NCBI GenBank assembly: GCA_949317995.1
Contig: OX439046.1
Coordinates: 42,097,739-42,161,738, forward strand
Source: Acholoe squamosa
Lineage: Eukaryota; Annelida; Polychaeta; Phyllodocida; Polynoidae
Reading direction: 5' to 3'
DNA length: 64,000 nucleotides
The notes under the pieces are model-generated. The model was given only the letters and a program-made list of their open reading frames with translations. It made no database searches and was not told where the DNA came from. Shown in pieces: positions 22,353 to 34,845 of the stretch (positions are counted from its first letter, which is position 1; every line of letters starts with the position of its first letter). The translations under genes and the position numbers were made by a program.

Positions 22353-22804
22353 GTAGGTGTGTAACTAGTGTTATGAAGAAAGATTGACATTTACAGTTGG
22401 TTAGGTAAGAGTGAAGTGGTAACTCTTCTTTGGTCAAATTCCCAAGAGATGTGTTTGTAATTGTCCTGCCTCTAGTTCTGAATTTAACTGCAATTGGTTG
22501 ATAGGCCCTACTGGTAGGCTAGCTAATAAGATTAGTTGGATTTAATTGTAAATAATCACAAAAATGATATAATAAAGTTACACAGGATCCGGTTGCAAAC
22601 TGATAATTTTTGTATTGATTTATACATCCTTGGATAGCCTTCATATCTGCAGAGGCAGTAAGAAAAGGCACACATATGGGGCAGCCAATGCAAATTTCTA
22701 TGGAAAGTGAATGTACAATCTGTCAGATTCTCAATTCTGTAAGGGCTTAAAATTAGTGTAGGGTAACACCAAGCATATAAGCACACTGAAAACATGAAAG
22801 ATCC

Positions 22805-23066
22805 GAAACTAGTCAGCGGTGACCACTTTAGGTCCTCAAGTTGACGATACCTAAAACTACAGCTTTAGGTTGTCAAAATGATGACTTTAGGTCGTCATCC
22901 TGACGACCTGAGTCATCAGGATGACAATACTCACAGTAAAGAGTCGTCATATTGATGACTCAGGTCGTCAGGATGACTACTTAAAGTCGTCATTTTGACT
23001 ACCTAAAGCTGTAGTTTTAGGTATAGTCAACTTGAGGACCTAAAGTGGTCACCGCTGACTAGTTTC
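22805..23066. repeat. near-perfect 262-bp foldback element
   Basis: Two arms of about 120 bases, beginning GAAACTAGTCAGCGGTGACC and ending in its complement, enclose a loop of roughly 20 bases (AATACTCACAGTAAAGAG). Arms contain repeated CGTCATxxTGACGAC sub-palindromes. It looks like a MITE or a young foldback. The long stem could yield a hairpin RNA if transcribed. Confidence 0.9.
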
Positions 23067-23069
23067 AGA

Positions 23070-24180
23070 ACTTCTAGGTTTTCAGTGCAGTGGTTAATAA
23101 ACCATTTCAGAGACCTACTGTGGCTTATAGAGTCTGCCTAAAGTATAGTTGCGGCTTACACATGGGGTTTTGTGTATAAAGAAGGTTAATGTCAGAGTGT
23201 GGCTAATATATGTGGGAGCAGTTAATACACAGGGTTTTATGGTAGGATGTGGTAAATAGGTGTCTAGGTCTGGGGAACATTTGCCCAGCCATTTGAAAAA
23301 AAAAATGTTACATACTATAGGAAGGTCTTGCATAAGCCAGACCTCACAGATGAGGCACACGCTTAGTTGATGGAGATCCTATAAGGCACATTCTGGCCTT
23401 GATTTTCAGCAGTTATACTAGGCATAATCTGTAATTCTTCTCTGCCCGTAGACTCTGAGCATGATACTTTTTATTAATGAAAGTATTCCATCCATTCAGC
23501 ACAAAATGTTTAGGTAAAACTGATACCGATCTTATCAGACACTACATCAAGCAATGGCAATGCTTGTCAGGAATACAAAACATCTTGAGTTCGGAAAGAA
23601 GCTGTAAGCCACAATATGCCTCATTCACTGGGTGCACCTTAAAGGCAGATCTGTACAAAAATGTACTAAACCTTCAGTTTTCAAGCCCTAGTTGATGCTT
23701 TTACCTTCTCCCGAAGTGGGTGCAGCTTGAATGTGGGAGCTGAGAGGTGATCCAGGCATTGTAGGGGGAAAGTTTTGCAGTCTAAGGTGCTAAGGGGTTC
23801 TTAAACATTAGTGCCCAAGATAGTAAGGATTGCTCCTTTGTGAAATAATTTACACCTCCCATCAAATCTCACTTATCATTACTAACAGCACAAGTCTTGC
23901 AGGGGCTGGGAAATGGTTACTACCATATTATTCTGTGTAAATCCCTAATGTAAAGTGGCAGCAAGCATTCAGGAGAATCCTATCAGCTACAGTAGGAATC
24001 TGATTTGCCTATAAGTCATGGTTCACAAATGGGGTTTTGAAGCAAAATTCATGATAAAGGTTATAACAGTCACCTAAATCTGAATATTTCAAGCCCCTTT
24101 ATCCCGCTATCAATTCCTTTTACTTGGCTGATTCATTCCCCCTACTCCACAAATCTACATTAGTGCAGACATTCCAGGAG
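23070..24180. other. gene-free stretch
   Basis: No gene or clear repeat is visible between the foldback element and the diverged repeat copy that follows. Confidence 0.4.
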
Positions 24181-24465
24181 TTGGTTTCATTTCAGATTTA
24201 TACACACAACAATGCATCTTAGGAGGTCAAAATATTATTCCTCATAACACTATTTGCAGGGTACAACTCAACTTCTACAACAATAATCTAGTCAGAGTTT
24301 GATGTTTGATATTTCAATACACAACACTGAGTTGCTTAAAGCTAGCCCTCCATTTTGTCTATGTCAGAAACCCCTATCTTGAACTTAAAATTTCGCAAAG
24401 TCCTGCTAGAACTGTAAAATGGTTTTCATGACTTTTGACCTAATTGAATATGTCATGGTATATCT
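24180..24465 (-). repeat. diverged third copy of the 760-bp repeat, partial
   Basis: Blocks such as TCAGATTTATACACACAACA, AATGCATCTTAGG, GTCAGAAACCCCTATCTTGA and TTTTGACCTAATTGAATATG match the inner part of the 26583-27350 arm in the same orientation, with many changes. It is clearly older than the two arms. Confidence 0.6.
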
Positions 24466-25063
24466 AACTAATTACTGCAACCTTGTTCAGACACTTGCAT
24501 TAATTGCCCCCTGTGGAGTGGGGACCTTCATGTGAGGGCATGGAGGAGCAGAATAACTTCATTGGGAGTCCACGAAGGAGGAATTTTCCTCCTTCCATAC
24601 TACCAGTGGGCATACCAGATTCGTTAAAGGCGACAAACTTGGGGTTTCTTGTGTCTTGGGGTGAGCATGTGGGCAGCTGGTGTCCATATGCGCGGGCCCG
24701 GGCGTACATGCTTGCCTTTTGCCATGGGATTCCCCCTCAGTGAACCACGTCTGAGTGATCAAAGGCCGTGGTTTGTCTGGCCCTGTCTATGGGACCAGGC
24801 AAATAAAAGAACACTTGCTATCCTTCGAAAAGAGTAGGGGAGCCCCGGTAGCGGTTTTCCCCCTCACCCCTCCTCATAGATGCGGTCATTCATCTCATAG
24901 ATTCGATCATTCATAGATTCGGTTACTGCTGTGTCGGGCAAGCAGCATATAAATACCTGTCTAGCTGTTTGGACAAGCAGCTTTTAAAAACCTGTCCAAA
25001 AAGAAAAGAAAGGACTTGTTGTCCGCGAACCACAGAAATGTCTGCTAACTTTTAAGTACCTGT

Positions 25064-26540
25064 ATATTTATTGATTTTCGGAAAGCATTTGACACTCTAG
25101 ATCATAAAATCATGTTAAAAAAACTAGAAAAAATTGGTCTCAGCCAAAATGCAAAAAAACTATTAGAATCCTATCTTACAAACAGAACCCAATGTACTAG
25201 AGCCAATAACACCACATCAGAACCACATAAAATTTCTCATGGGGTACCCCAAGGTTCCACGTTAGGGCCCTTACTTTTTATTATTTATATAAACGATCTT
25301 GCTTCCTGTCTAAACCACATGAAGGCACAGCACTATGCGGATGACACTGCTATTTTTATATCCTATAAAGAACAAACTCCTGAGATTATTCAACACATCA
25401 CAAATGACACATTTAACTTAGTAAGATGGTGTGAGGCAAATAAACTTTCACTGAATATTGGTAAAACTAAACTAATGACATTCGGTACCAAGACAATGCT
25501 CAATAAACATCCAAAAATCAATTTGCAGGTTCAAAACCAAGAAATTAAATACGTCCCCACGTACAAATATCTAGGTGTTACGCTGGATAGTCAGTTAACT
25601 TTCAATAAACACATGCAAGTCTTGTCTAAAAATGTATCTCACAAGATTTACTTGTTACGTAAAGTAAGAAAGCAACTTACAGAAAAAGCAGCCCTAGACG
25701 TTGTAACAAAAATGATAATCCCATACATTGATTATGGTGATATCATCTATAGTGCAGCCCCAAAAGGCAAACTTGATGAAATGCAACTACATTTAAACAG
25801 ATGCTTACGCATCTGCAACAGATCCCCTCCCTTCTTAGACAAATTACAATTACATCAAAAATACAAGGTATTACCACTCTGGTTAAGAAGGGAACAACAC
25901 TTTCTAAAATTTGCATTTAAAAGAAGTCTGGATAAAAACTATGTGGACAATAGACAACTTTGTACACGAGCACATGATAACAGGCTGTTAAAAACCTTCT
26001 TTACCCGCAGAGTCAAAGTTCAAAAAGGAGTAGAATATAAATGTGCTGCATTGTGGAATTCCCTTGGAAATGAATACAGAGAAATTGAAGAATATTCAAG
26101 GTTTGGTGATAGGCTGAGAGTGATGTATGATAAGACACTTAGGGAGCTGGATGATATCCAGCCTCCATAAATACTATAATAATTCTCCACATACTTTACA
26201 CCATCAAAACAAATTCTAAAGTGGAATAGATAATAAACCTACTGAACTCATGCTCTTTCGTTTACTAACCACATTTATTTATGGTACAGGCCATCAAACA
26301 CCATTTAAATTGTGCAAAGAAGTTACTAACAACTAGTGATCTATATTTAACACATGTTATTGTACTTCAACTAAAGAAATATCTGGATTTAGAGACATTT
26401 ATTGTCCACTGGATGAAAAACAGGCATGACCTAAGGGTGCATAGCCTATCCTATGTACAATCAAAACTGAATAAACATATATATATATATACTATTAGTG
26501 GACGTAAAATCAACCAAACCAAACCAAACCAAACCAAACT
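25064..26540 (+). mobile_element. 5'-truncated non-LTR retrotransposon (LINE), jockey/CR1-like
   Basis: The copy begins inside the reverse transcriptase at FIDFRKAFDTLDHKIM (about 25067) and runs open to the stop at 26170. Blocks seen are SYLTNRTQ, HGVPQGSTLGPLLF, INDL, the catalytic YADDT at about 25335-25349, LNIGKTKLM, and YKYLGVTLD, then a C-terminal region (PYIDYGDIIYSA, LNRCLRIC). The endonuclease and ORF1 are absent, as expected from 5' truncation. The 3' untranslated part ends in an (AACCA)n-like microsatellite at about 26512-26539, a tail type used by several LINE clades. The frame is intact over 350 codons, so the insertion may be fairly young. Confidence 0.85.
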
Positions 26541-26582
26541 TGCATTAATTCATGTAAGCCTCCTACCCAAATACAAATTGTT

Positions 26583-27350
26583 TCAATAGGCAGGTGATCC
26601 ACTATTATTTGGACAATATGGGGCTAATACTTTCCCTCGTAAATCTGCACTGGCATGGACAATCAATGCTGATTTCTGATTTATGCACAAAACAATGCAT
26701 CCTATGTGTTTTAAACCTACTCCAATCAATTCCTCTATGTGAGAAACCCCTAATTAGAACTTAAAAGTGCGTAGAAAGACCTCTTAGAACCAGAGATATG
26801 ACATATATGGTTTCTCTGTCCTTTGACCTAATTAAGTAGGTCAAGGCTTAATTACATAATCATTTCATACTTATTATGATCCTCACCCACAAGCTAGCTG
26901 AATTAGGTGTTTTGTGCATTGGTCAAAGCTTATTTCATGTTTTACTGACTTTTGATATTTTCACATATTTTTCAATATTATTTTTATTTTTGAACACCAA
27001 GTTTTTGCCACTTCCAGCATACTCAGACCAGAATGCAAAATGTATTTGGAATCAGCATGATTTTCTGGTCCAGACAAAACCTTAAAATTCCCTTTTAGCC
27101 CTTTAGCCTAGTTCAGAGAGAATATGCAGTCAATTCCTGGGTTAAACAGCTTTATATAGGAATATAGAGAGAAATTCCTGACCTTTGACCTTGACCTACG
27201 CAAAAACTGCAGGAATGTCAGCGGAGAACTTTTGGTATATGATTACTAGTGTCATTCCCTATGCAAATCCACAAAAATTTTGTATTACCCCCCTCATTGG
27301 AACGAAACTCATTTTCTAAGGACATTATTGCTACTCACCCTGTGGCCTAT
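26583..27350 (-). repeat. right arm of the 760-bp inverted repeat pair
   Basis: Reverse-complement partner of 21592-22352. It starts right after the LINE tail. It ends with CTCACCCTGTGGCCTATGAC. A weak frame at 26876-27085 lies inside it and is not considered a gene. Confidence 0.8.
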
Positions 27351-27587
27351 GACAATTGGATGGTCCTTGCCTGACAGAATAGGTAGAAACAATGAGGACA
27401 CTCACTTTTCTTTTTCTATGTCAACGTTTTTCCATTAGTATTACTCCCCACATAATGGATGCCTCTTTGATGTTAGTTGGCAGAGACCTACACCAATATG
27501 CAGAAAACGAGTTTTTTACTGCTTCCTTAAAAAGTAGACCCTACAGCACATTTGAGACTCTCTGGGCATACACTTTTCCTACTTAAT

Positions 27588-27700
27588 TACCATGGCACTG
27601 TAAGAGATATTGCATACTATGCAAAGTCAAACTTTTCATACAAAATCACCATGGCATTGTAAGTACTAAGGGACATTGCATATTATACGAAGTCAAAAAC
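27588..27700. repeat. tandem duplication of about 60 bases
   Basis: CCATGGCACTGTAAG...GCATACTATGCAAAGTCAAA is followed by CCATGGCATTGTAAG...GCATATTATACGAAGTCAAA. Non-coding. A short GATGTTGCATAGCAAC repeat also occurs at 27930-27980. Confidence 0.65.
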
Positions 27701-27989
27701 CCACTCATCACAGTCCTACATCAATATACATGTGTGGACAGGCAAGGAGACCCATTCTGCTTGTCTGTTCACATGGATGTCATCATCCAGACTTAAAGGG
27801 CCCTTTTTTCGGTTTTACCATACCCAGAGAAATGGGCACAAGACAACCACCGCATCATCCTACATGTATTTACAAAGCTGACAAACTTGTGGAAATAACA
27901 TCACGTCTGCCGACGTCACATAGCAAGGTGATGTTGCATAGCAACTGGTGATGTTGCATAACAACATCACATAGCAACGCTGTCGCATA

Positions 27990-28170
27990 GTTATATAGCG
28001 TAAATACCCATCACAATATGGAACCTTAAAATGCTAACAACCATTCGCATCAATCACTATAATCATCCTTTTAATGAAAGTAACCTCTCCCACTGTTATA
28101 AGTTGGATGGGACCGGACACCAGTATATTTGGGATATCAGTATTTAGAATATCCGACATATTGTCAGTGG
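27990..28170 (+). mobile_element. fragment of the DIRS-like element tail
   Basis: The blocks CATCACAATATGGAACCTTA, TACCTCTCCCACT-type sequence and GGGATATC match 13375-13570 in the same orientation. Similarity stops near 28170, where the LTR-element leader starts. Old fragment. Confidence 0.55.
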
Positions 28171-28816
28171 ACTACTCTATGAATTATAATTATCAACGAC
28201 ATATTCAAACCAAGCTGACCAAGCTTCTCCCTGTATAACCCAAGGTTCACATATTTTTAACCTGACAGGGTGAGTGACTCACTCACCCTGGTCTGACTCA
28301 CTCACCCCCGTCTTCCCCCAGTGAGCACCCCTAGGTCCCACCTGCCGATCCCCCACTGGATGACATGATATCATATGCTATTCTTAGCCTCATCTGCCCA
28401 GATGACTCACTCCTGAGAGCAGCTCCCTCCCTCCTACTCTGGATTGGACTGGATCCAACCAGATAGGAGCAGAGCTGCTCATCCCCCAGGCTGAGTCACT
28501 GAGCACTTCCAGAAATAGCATATGACGTACACTGAGTGGGACTCCCTTAATAAACAGGCAGATCCCTACTCAGGACATCTTATTCTTCTCCAACATAGAC
28601 CCTACAACACTCAGGTGCCTTGGCCCCAGGATATGGCTTGGCCAGACTGGTGAGTACTATACTGTGTACCGTATTGATAACTCGCATGCCAATCTTACAA
28701 TAAGGCTGGATCATCAACTGAATTGTCTGGACTCACTTTATGACATGTAACGACCTGTTGACAATGGTAGAGAACCCTCACTGTAACAATCCCATTGTTT
28801 TCACCTCTCATGAGCC

Positions 28817-31266
28817 ATGAACCAAAGCAAGACGACGCCTAAAGAGTTTGCTTCAGAACGCGCCATTACATCCCCAGGGCTAGACACGCCCCAACCAGCA
28901 GCAGCAGCAGCTCCAGAAACAAACCAGCCTACTCAAACAGCTGATTTGTCACCTGACGCCTTCCTGTTGGATCCTATCCTGCCAGCATCATTATTAACAC
29001 CTTAGCCAACATCTGTGAGTAGGAACAAAACTTTCTCATCAACTATAGTTGATAGTAATACCGGTACACAGACCAGCACACCTAGCACATCACAGGCACC
29101 AGGCCTTAATTTGACTTTACCTGGTTTCTCAGACGCTGAGTCCCCAGCACTAAGACTTGCTGGTCTGCCAAGTGAAATACAGTCTACACCTGTAATTAAC
29201 TCTCCTAGTCACTTGGATTTAGACTCACATTTAGAGCCCAGGTCTCCTCAACAACAGACTCTACCACTAATACACCAGCTACTTCTGATCTCTGGAGACA
29301 AAGGACAAGATCAGCTATTGCCAGGTGGAGATCAGCAAACTCAAATAGTACCGACAGAGCTCAGCAGGCACCAACCTGCAACCCCAAGGACACACAGTGT
29401 GGTGAGAGCCCCTCAGCCTTTTTACATTGTGTCAAGAGAATACTGGAGGAACAGTGGCCTGACCCTACAACCTTCAGTGATCCTTTTAGATCATATCTAA
29501 GTCCCGCCACTGCTGAGGCAACCCCACCACCACCAAACACCCTCTCCCCAAGCTTAGAATCTGGAGTCTCTGCATCTGACTATACACCCTTACCTAGCCC
29601 CAGAAGGAGAAGGGTACAGTCCAGCTCAGTCCAAACACCTCCTTATTATAGACTGCTAAGAAGTGTAGACTCAGCAGCAGCTGGAGCTAATATAAGAGCC
29701 ACCTCACATATCTTCAGCAGAAGACAAACCACCCCCGAATTCATATCAGAGGACAGCATCACTTCTGAAGAAGATACTGAAGTCTCTTTCCCCCACCTTA
29801 CCAGGTACAGGACAGACAGCAGCATGGCATCAGCACCCCCACCCAGGTATGTCCAGGATGACCTGGCAAGAAATCTGGTGAGAGAATGCACACAGGCAGT
29901 CAGTGATTCTTTATCTAACTTACTGATTGGCCAAATTAATCTCCTCTCTGCTGAAATCAAAAGAGTACACCAGGAACATACCAGCCAACTGTCTAGAGTC
30001 AATGACAGATTGGATAACATGGACACCTGGAGAGCTCAAATGGAGCGTGACATGATTCACACACAAAGGAGAGCTGCTGAGGACAATGCTGATGTTTTAA
30101 GATCTGAAATATTGGCTGCAGATATTTCTGAGAGAATAAACAGAAATATGGATGATGTTAGAAGGGACATTTACACAGCCTATGACAACAGGGCACCTCC
30201 TGCTTATGTCCCTGTTACACACCCAACACCAGCCAGCACAGGGTTAACTCACACCACTCAGACCCCAAGTGCACCTCCAGCAGCATTCATCCTACCACAA
30301 GGTGCAAACATCAGGTTAAGCCCACCCAGCGCTTTCCAATGCAACATTCCAACCGGCTTAACACATGCCACACCCACCTCAAACCAGCTGACCTGAGGCG
30401 AAATCCCTGGTTTATCCGCAACCCACCAGATGGCAGCACCAGCTCCTGCCCAAGCAGAAGCAAGGTCCAGCGCCCTAGGCTCAGTGGTAGGAGACATATA
30501 CACTCCAGCACAAGGACACACCCCTGGTAATATGCCCATACCTATGCAAACCTTGCACTCCCAAAGCACGGGTGCACACCACACGGGTTATCACCAGGCA
30601 TATGCCCACTCCACACCTATGATCCCAAACTTAGGGCAGTCCCACTTCACTAACAGCATGGCACAAATGACACTGGAAAACGATAAACTCTCCTCAGCCC
30701 AACTCAGCTCTTTTAATAAGCCTGAGACCTTTGACAAGCCAACTGAGTACAGATCTGCATCCAAATTCATCATGGAATTTAAATTCTGGATCAGAAACAT
30801 GTATCCCCGCCACCCCCACCTTCATGCCTCCTGCTTGTACACCTTTCTCAAGGGGAGAGCAGCCCAATGGTTTTTCTCTTATATATTTGAGAAACCCATC
30901 ATGTATGATAACGAGGCTGTATATGCTGCTTTCCTACAACGTTTTGGCACCCCCGACCCTGCAACCATCATTAAAGGTTACAGAAATAGGAAGCAACAGC
31001 CAAATGAAACAGTGGAGCAATATCTGGCTGACATGACTCTCCTCCTGGCCAATAGCAGCCTAGAAAAATCTGTGCAGGTGGATTATCGAATCAATGGCCT
31101 AAAAACCGAGATTAAAACAGTTATCCTCCCCGAGGCACCCAAATCTATAGTAGAGGCAGAGCGCCTAGCACTCAAACAGGAGCTCAGCCTTGAAGCCAAC
31201 AAAACCTGCCTGGCCTCCACCCAGCAAGCAGACCTCTATGCCGTTTTTAACAACAATAAAAAATAA
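28817..31266 (+). pseudogene. Gag region of the LTR retroelement
   Basis: The region begins MNQSKTTPKE and is Pro/Ser/Thr-rich at first. A coiled-coil-like part lies around 29824-30200 (NLLIGQINLLSAEIKRVHQE). The C-terminal part (about 30650-31266) is a retrotransposon Gag capsid-type domain with FKFWIRNMYPRHPHL, FLKGRAAQWFF, and FLQRFGTPDP followed by NETVEQYLADM. This resembles the Retrotrans_gag family. Fossil. Confidence 0.6.
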
Positions 31267-32061
31267 TGGCAGATCCAGAAAGGAAGCCCATTATCAGGAC
31301 AATAAAAAGGATGACAGGCTTCCAAATGGCAACTACAACAAGTAGTATGATGCCAAATACAGTCGTGGTTTTAATAACCAATCTGACAACAACAACAGGA
31401 GGTACAAAGGCCGATCTAGATTCCTAGACCCACCTGGAAATAAACAGGGCCAATCACCCCAGTTTAAGAGGTCTCCAGGTACCCACAGGAACTCAGGCAC
31501 AGATGATAATAAAATAATCATCACTGTGGCCACGGCCCCAGCTGACAACAAACAGATCTCTTTCAAAAAGCTCACATCCTCTGCTGATTCCAAAACCCCT
31601 AATGACTTCTCATACAATAAGAGGAGGCCCAGGGACTCAACACCCAGCAGATACTCTAGAAGTAATAAGGACAATGAGCCTACTGAATCTGGCAATGACG
31701 CTGATGATGATGATTTTGATCACAATGTTGGTGATGAAGCTTTCATTAATGATGAAGAGAAATACAATGATGAAGAATAGGATTCTGGGGAAGGTCACCA
31801 GGCACCCCGTGCCCCAGCCCCCACCCAAGTGGACAAGAAATCTGGAACATCCCCCACCAGCCACCAATCAAGTAATGCTCAAAGTGATGCTGAAGTCAAC
31901 TCCCTCCAACAGCCTGACATCAATGGCAGATTAAACCTTGATGACAGCTCCTCAGATAGTGAGGACTGTTATGAGGACAGCAACAGCAGAGTGGCGCACC
32001 TCCAACTGAGAATCAAGTCAGATAAGCATGGGCACCAAGGTAAGGTCTCTTACCATAATAC

Positions 32062-32242
32062 CGAGTTAACTAGAGGTGTAGTTTTTATTGACATAAATGA
32101 CCACCCCTACAGAGCATTGGTAGACTCTGGTGCTTCCTTATCCTTTATCAGTCAGAAAATGGCTGATAAAGTGACTAATACCCCAAACTTAAGATATGGA
32201 AGAAGATCATGTATGACTGTCCTCCTAGCAGACAGATCCTAA
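32062..32242 (+). pseudogene. aspartic protease region of the LTR retroelement
   Basis: GVVFIDINDHPYRALVDSGA followed by SLSFISQKMADKV is the retropepsin-type active-site region with the DSGA motif. Position after Gag matches Ty3-like order. Fossil. Confidence 0.6.
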
Positions 32243-32370
32243 GTACAGGTAAACCATGCATTAAATCTAAGCTTTCTGATAGATCAAACATGCTTTGGTT
32301 AAACCCAAAACAGCTCAAAAGTTAATACCGGTAACCATGGCAAACCCAAATGATTTTCCTCTACCTTTAA

Positions 32371-33083
32371 CCTTTTCGTGCCCAGAATTATTTTGAGAAA
32401 CCTGATTTTTCAACACACTTGAGATAGTAGCGGATATTACCTATATTATGTCCACATTTAATTACTTATTCAAATGATAACAAAGAGGGCAGTACAATAG
32501 CTTTCAGAAAATGTAATACAAAGCATAGTTTAGAGTTTTATATGAGTCACTAGGGAATGATGATGGCAAAAGATGTTGAGATGGGCTGATTTGGATGAAG
32601 GTGCTCTGGAAATCTTTTTTTAATTAGATTTTGGTGGGGAATAGGCTATTTTCAATTCATAAAGCACTATTTTGACATTTCAAAGAGAGTTATATTGATG
32701 GAATTTGAAAAGGATATGTATTATAATTGGATTCCTTGTAGAAAATCACAGGAAAAATATTTTATCAATATTTTTGGTATTTTTATCAATATTTCTGTAA
32801 ATTTAATGAATTTTCTGTGTTTTACCATTATTCTCATAGTCAGAGCGCACACTTTTCATGTTTTTTAAGCCTATTTTCAATCAATTATTTTCTGCAATAG
32901 GATCTATTAATAATTATTTACCTAATGCACCATGACAAATTTAGTTTCGTTGGAAAGCCCTTGATACTACGAGTCTTCTGGTGTTAAAATTATCTTAATC
33001 TGATAAATAATAAACCCATGGTGGTCTATTGAATATGTATACATGCTTAAGAGCGCACTTTTGCTAATCTGGGCACGTAAGGG
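32371..33083. mobile_element. piggyBac-type MITE with TTAA target duplication
   Basis: A 713-bp element lies between TTAA tetranucleotides (32367-32370 and 33084-33087). Its ends are CCTTTTCGTGCCCAG and CTGGGCACGTAAGGG, an inverted repeat of about 15 bases with two mismatches. The TTAA flank and the CCTTT...TGCC type end match piggyBac elements as known from animals. The interior is AT-rich and non-coding. It is inserted at the 3' side of the LTR-retroelement copy and is therefore younger than it. Confidence 0.85.
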
Positions 33084-33089
33084 TTAAAG

Positions 33090-34840
33090 TAGCACATGGC
33101 TCTAGGCCTATTCAAGCCTTTCAACATCAAAAAGGCAATACCAAGGAAGATCCTTCTCCTCACCGCCTAGGTTATCCCCATACATGTATATCCCTACACT
33201 TCAGAGATTCAATTGTGATATAAGTGAGAAATAATTCAAAACACCACCTGAATCAAAATAACCAATCTGTATGGACAGTCAGAGATGCCCCAACTACACT
33301 GGCGATTAGACTGTTGTGTGTACTACAATCTAGATTAGTGCCCAGACACTGCTGACCCAACAGTACTGACAGCACTTACACTGACTTCTATTGACCCATT
33401 AAGAACCATTATGGATTCTGACGTATGTGTAACACCTATAAAGCCAATTGAAGAGAACACGACGACAGATTGTAGTCATACATGAACCAATGAAATTGAA
33501 TGAGTATATCATACCGTACAATGAAATTGAGGAAGGAGTCTTGCTATTTATCAGTGGCCAAATCCATTAACTCTATTGAAGAAGACTAGGAGGAAAACCA
33601 GAAATAGTACGTAAATAACAAGCACACTTAAGACTTTCAGAATAATGAAAATACTCAAAGTAAGATTGAAGCTAGACAATCAGTACACATTGAACTTTGA
33701 GGGACGTTTTGCCTAAAGTTAGAGAATTCGATATAGATGGAACAACTACATCTAGATAGGAGGCCAGATATGAACAGGCTCAACCTTTGGTAAGATTGTA
33801 TGAATAGAAAACATTACAGAAATATTTAAAATAAAATAAATATCAAAAATTGTCTTTGGAATTGGAGAAAGAATAAGAATCAGAATAAAGAACTTGAAAA
33901 CAAAAGGAAAAAGAGAAAAATTATGAATTGAAGTCAAAATTTGACAGATTTATAATCTGTATATGATTGGAAGAGTGACGGCCACAATTACCATCAGCCT
34001 ACCCCTCTCATACATAGTAGGAACCCCAAATATAGCATCCAAAATGGTTACCGCATTCCAACCGGCGCATTCCAGACCCAACCCATAAACCGCCCGATGT
34101 TACACACCCACTCTCATCCACTCACACCCACTCATACTCAAGCATGCCACCGGCACCTTTTCAGCCACGGACTCAACAACCAAGATGTGAAGGTCATTGT
34201 GCGCTGTGAATGGGTTTTCTGTCGTGTACTCAAATACAGTGTTATTTCAGAATCTCATAATGTCTCAAATATTGGCAAATGTCTTGTTCATCGGATGGAG
34301 CAATGCACTCAACCATGTAACCTGTAGCGACCAGTCGGCTGACCAATCTTAGTACACTGTTGCAGGGGCACACCATTATACAGTCCAACCAATCCTCCAA
34401 AGGTAGCACAAGCTATAGTACAGCTTAAAGTCCATATTGTGTCACAATTCTCCTTACCAAGCAACGAACAACTAACACCACGAAAGTAGCCCTGATGTAA
34501 AGGCACGATGGTCACCATTCTATGGATGAATAACAACCACCATGGCCCCCATTATAGGCCAAAGACACATAGTAGGAACCAGTGCCAGTTGTGTCTCTGC
34601 CAACCACCCACCGACTGATGGGAAAAGTATGTGATTAACCAAAACAGGGACACCTACGTGATCAGGTCATGCACAAACAAATGTCTCGGGAATCTAAATG
34701 GGATGCTGTAGTAGACAAGCTCAGAGTCTCCAAATTTGATCTGTGAACACGAATACTTTTCTGGTTGTGGCGAGTCAACATCCTATTTACCTCAAATACT
34801 CGTCATATAGCGATTTGCGGGTAATGGGAATTTACATATG
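33090..34840. other. gene-free stretch
   Basis: AT-rich and without recognised repeats. The first few hundred bases may still belong to the LTR element, but no domain could be read. Small direct repeats of ACTCAYACCCACTC occur at 34105-34135. No host exon with good splice signals was noticed. Confidence 0.4.
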
Positions 34841-34845
34841 CCGAT

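Larger units (their letters stand above)
28180..32330 (+). mobile_element. LTR retroelement (Ty3/mdg4-like), gag and protease parts, broken
   Basis: A leader with promoter-like and GAGTGACTCACTCACC palindromic sequence (28270-28810) is followed by a long Gag-type coding region (28817-31266) and an aspartic protease part (near 32062-32190, VDSGASLSFIS). RT, RNase H and integrase were not recognised downstream. A piggyBac-type MITE sits at its right side. A second fragment of the same family lies at 20134-20760 on the minus strand. Old and broken, with several breaks. Confidence 0.65.

Noticed and set aside
25112-26170. Host gene encoding a reverse transcriptase-like protein
   Set aside because: The sequence begins in the middle of a LINE reverse transcriptase and ends with a LINE-type microsatellite tail, so it is a 5'-truncated insertion.
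28270-28310. GAGTGACTCACTCACC palindromes as a CRISPR-like or regulatory array
   Set aside because: Only two to three short copies within an LTR-type leader; no spacers and an animal genome.
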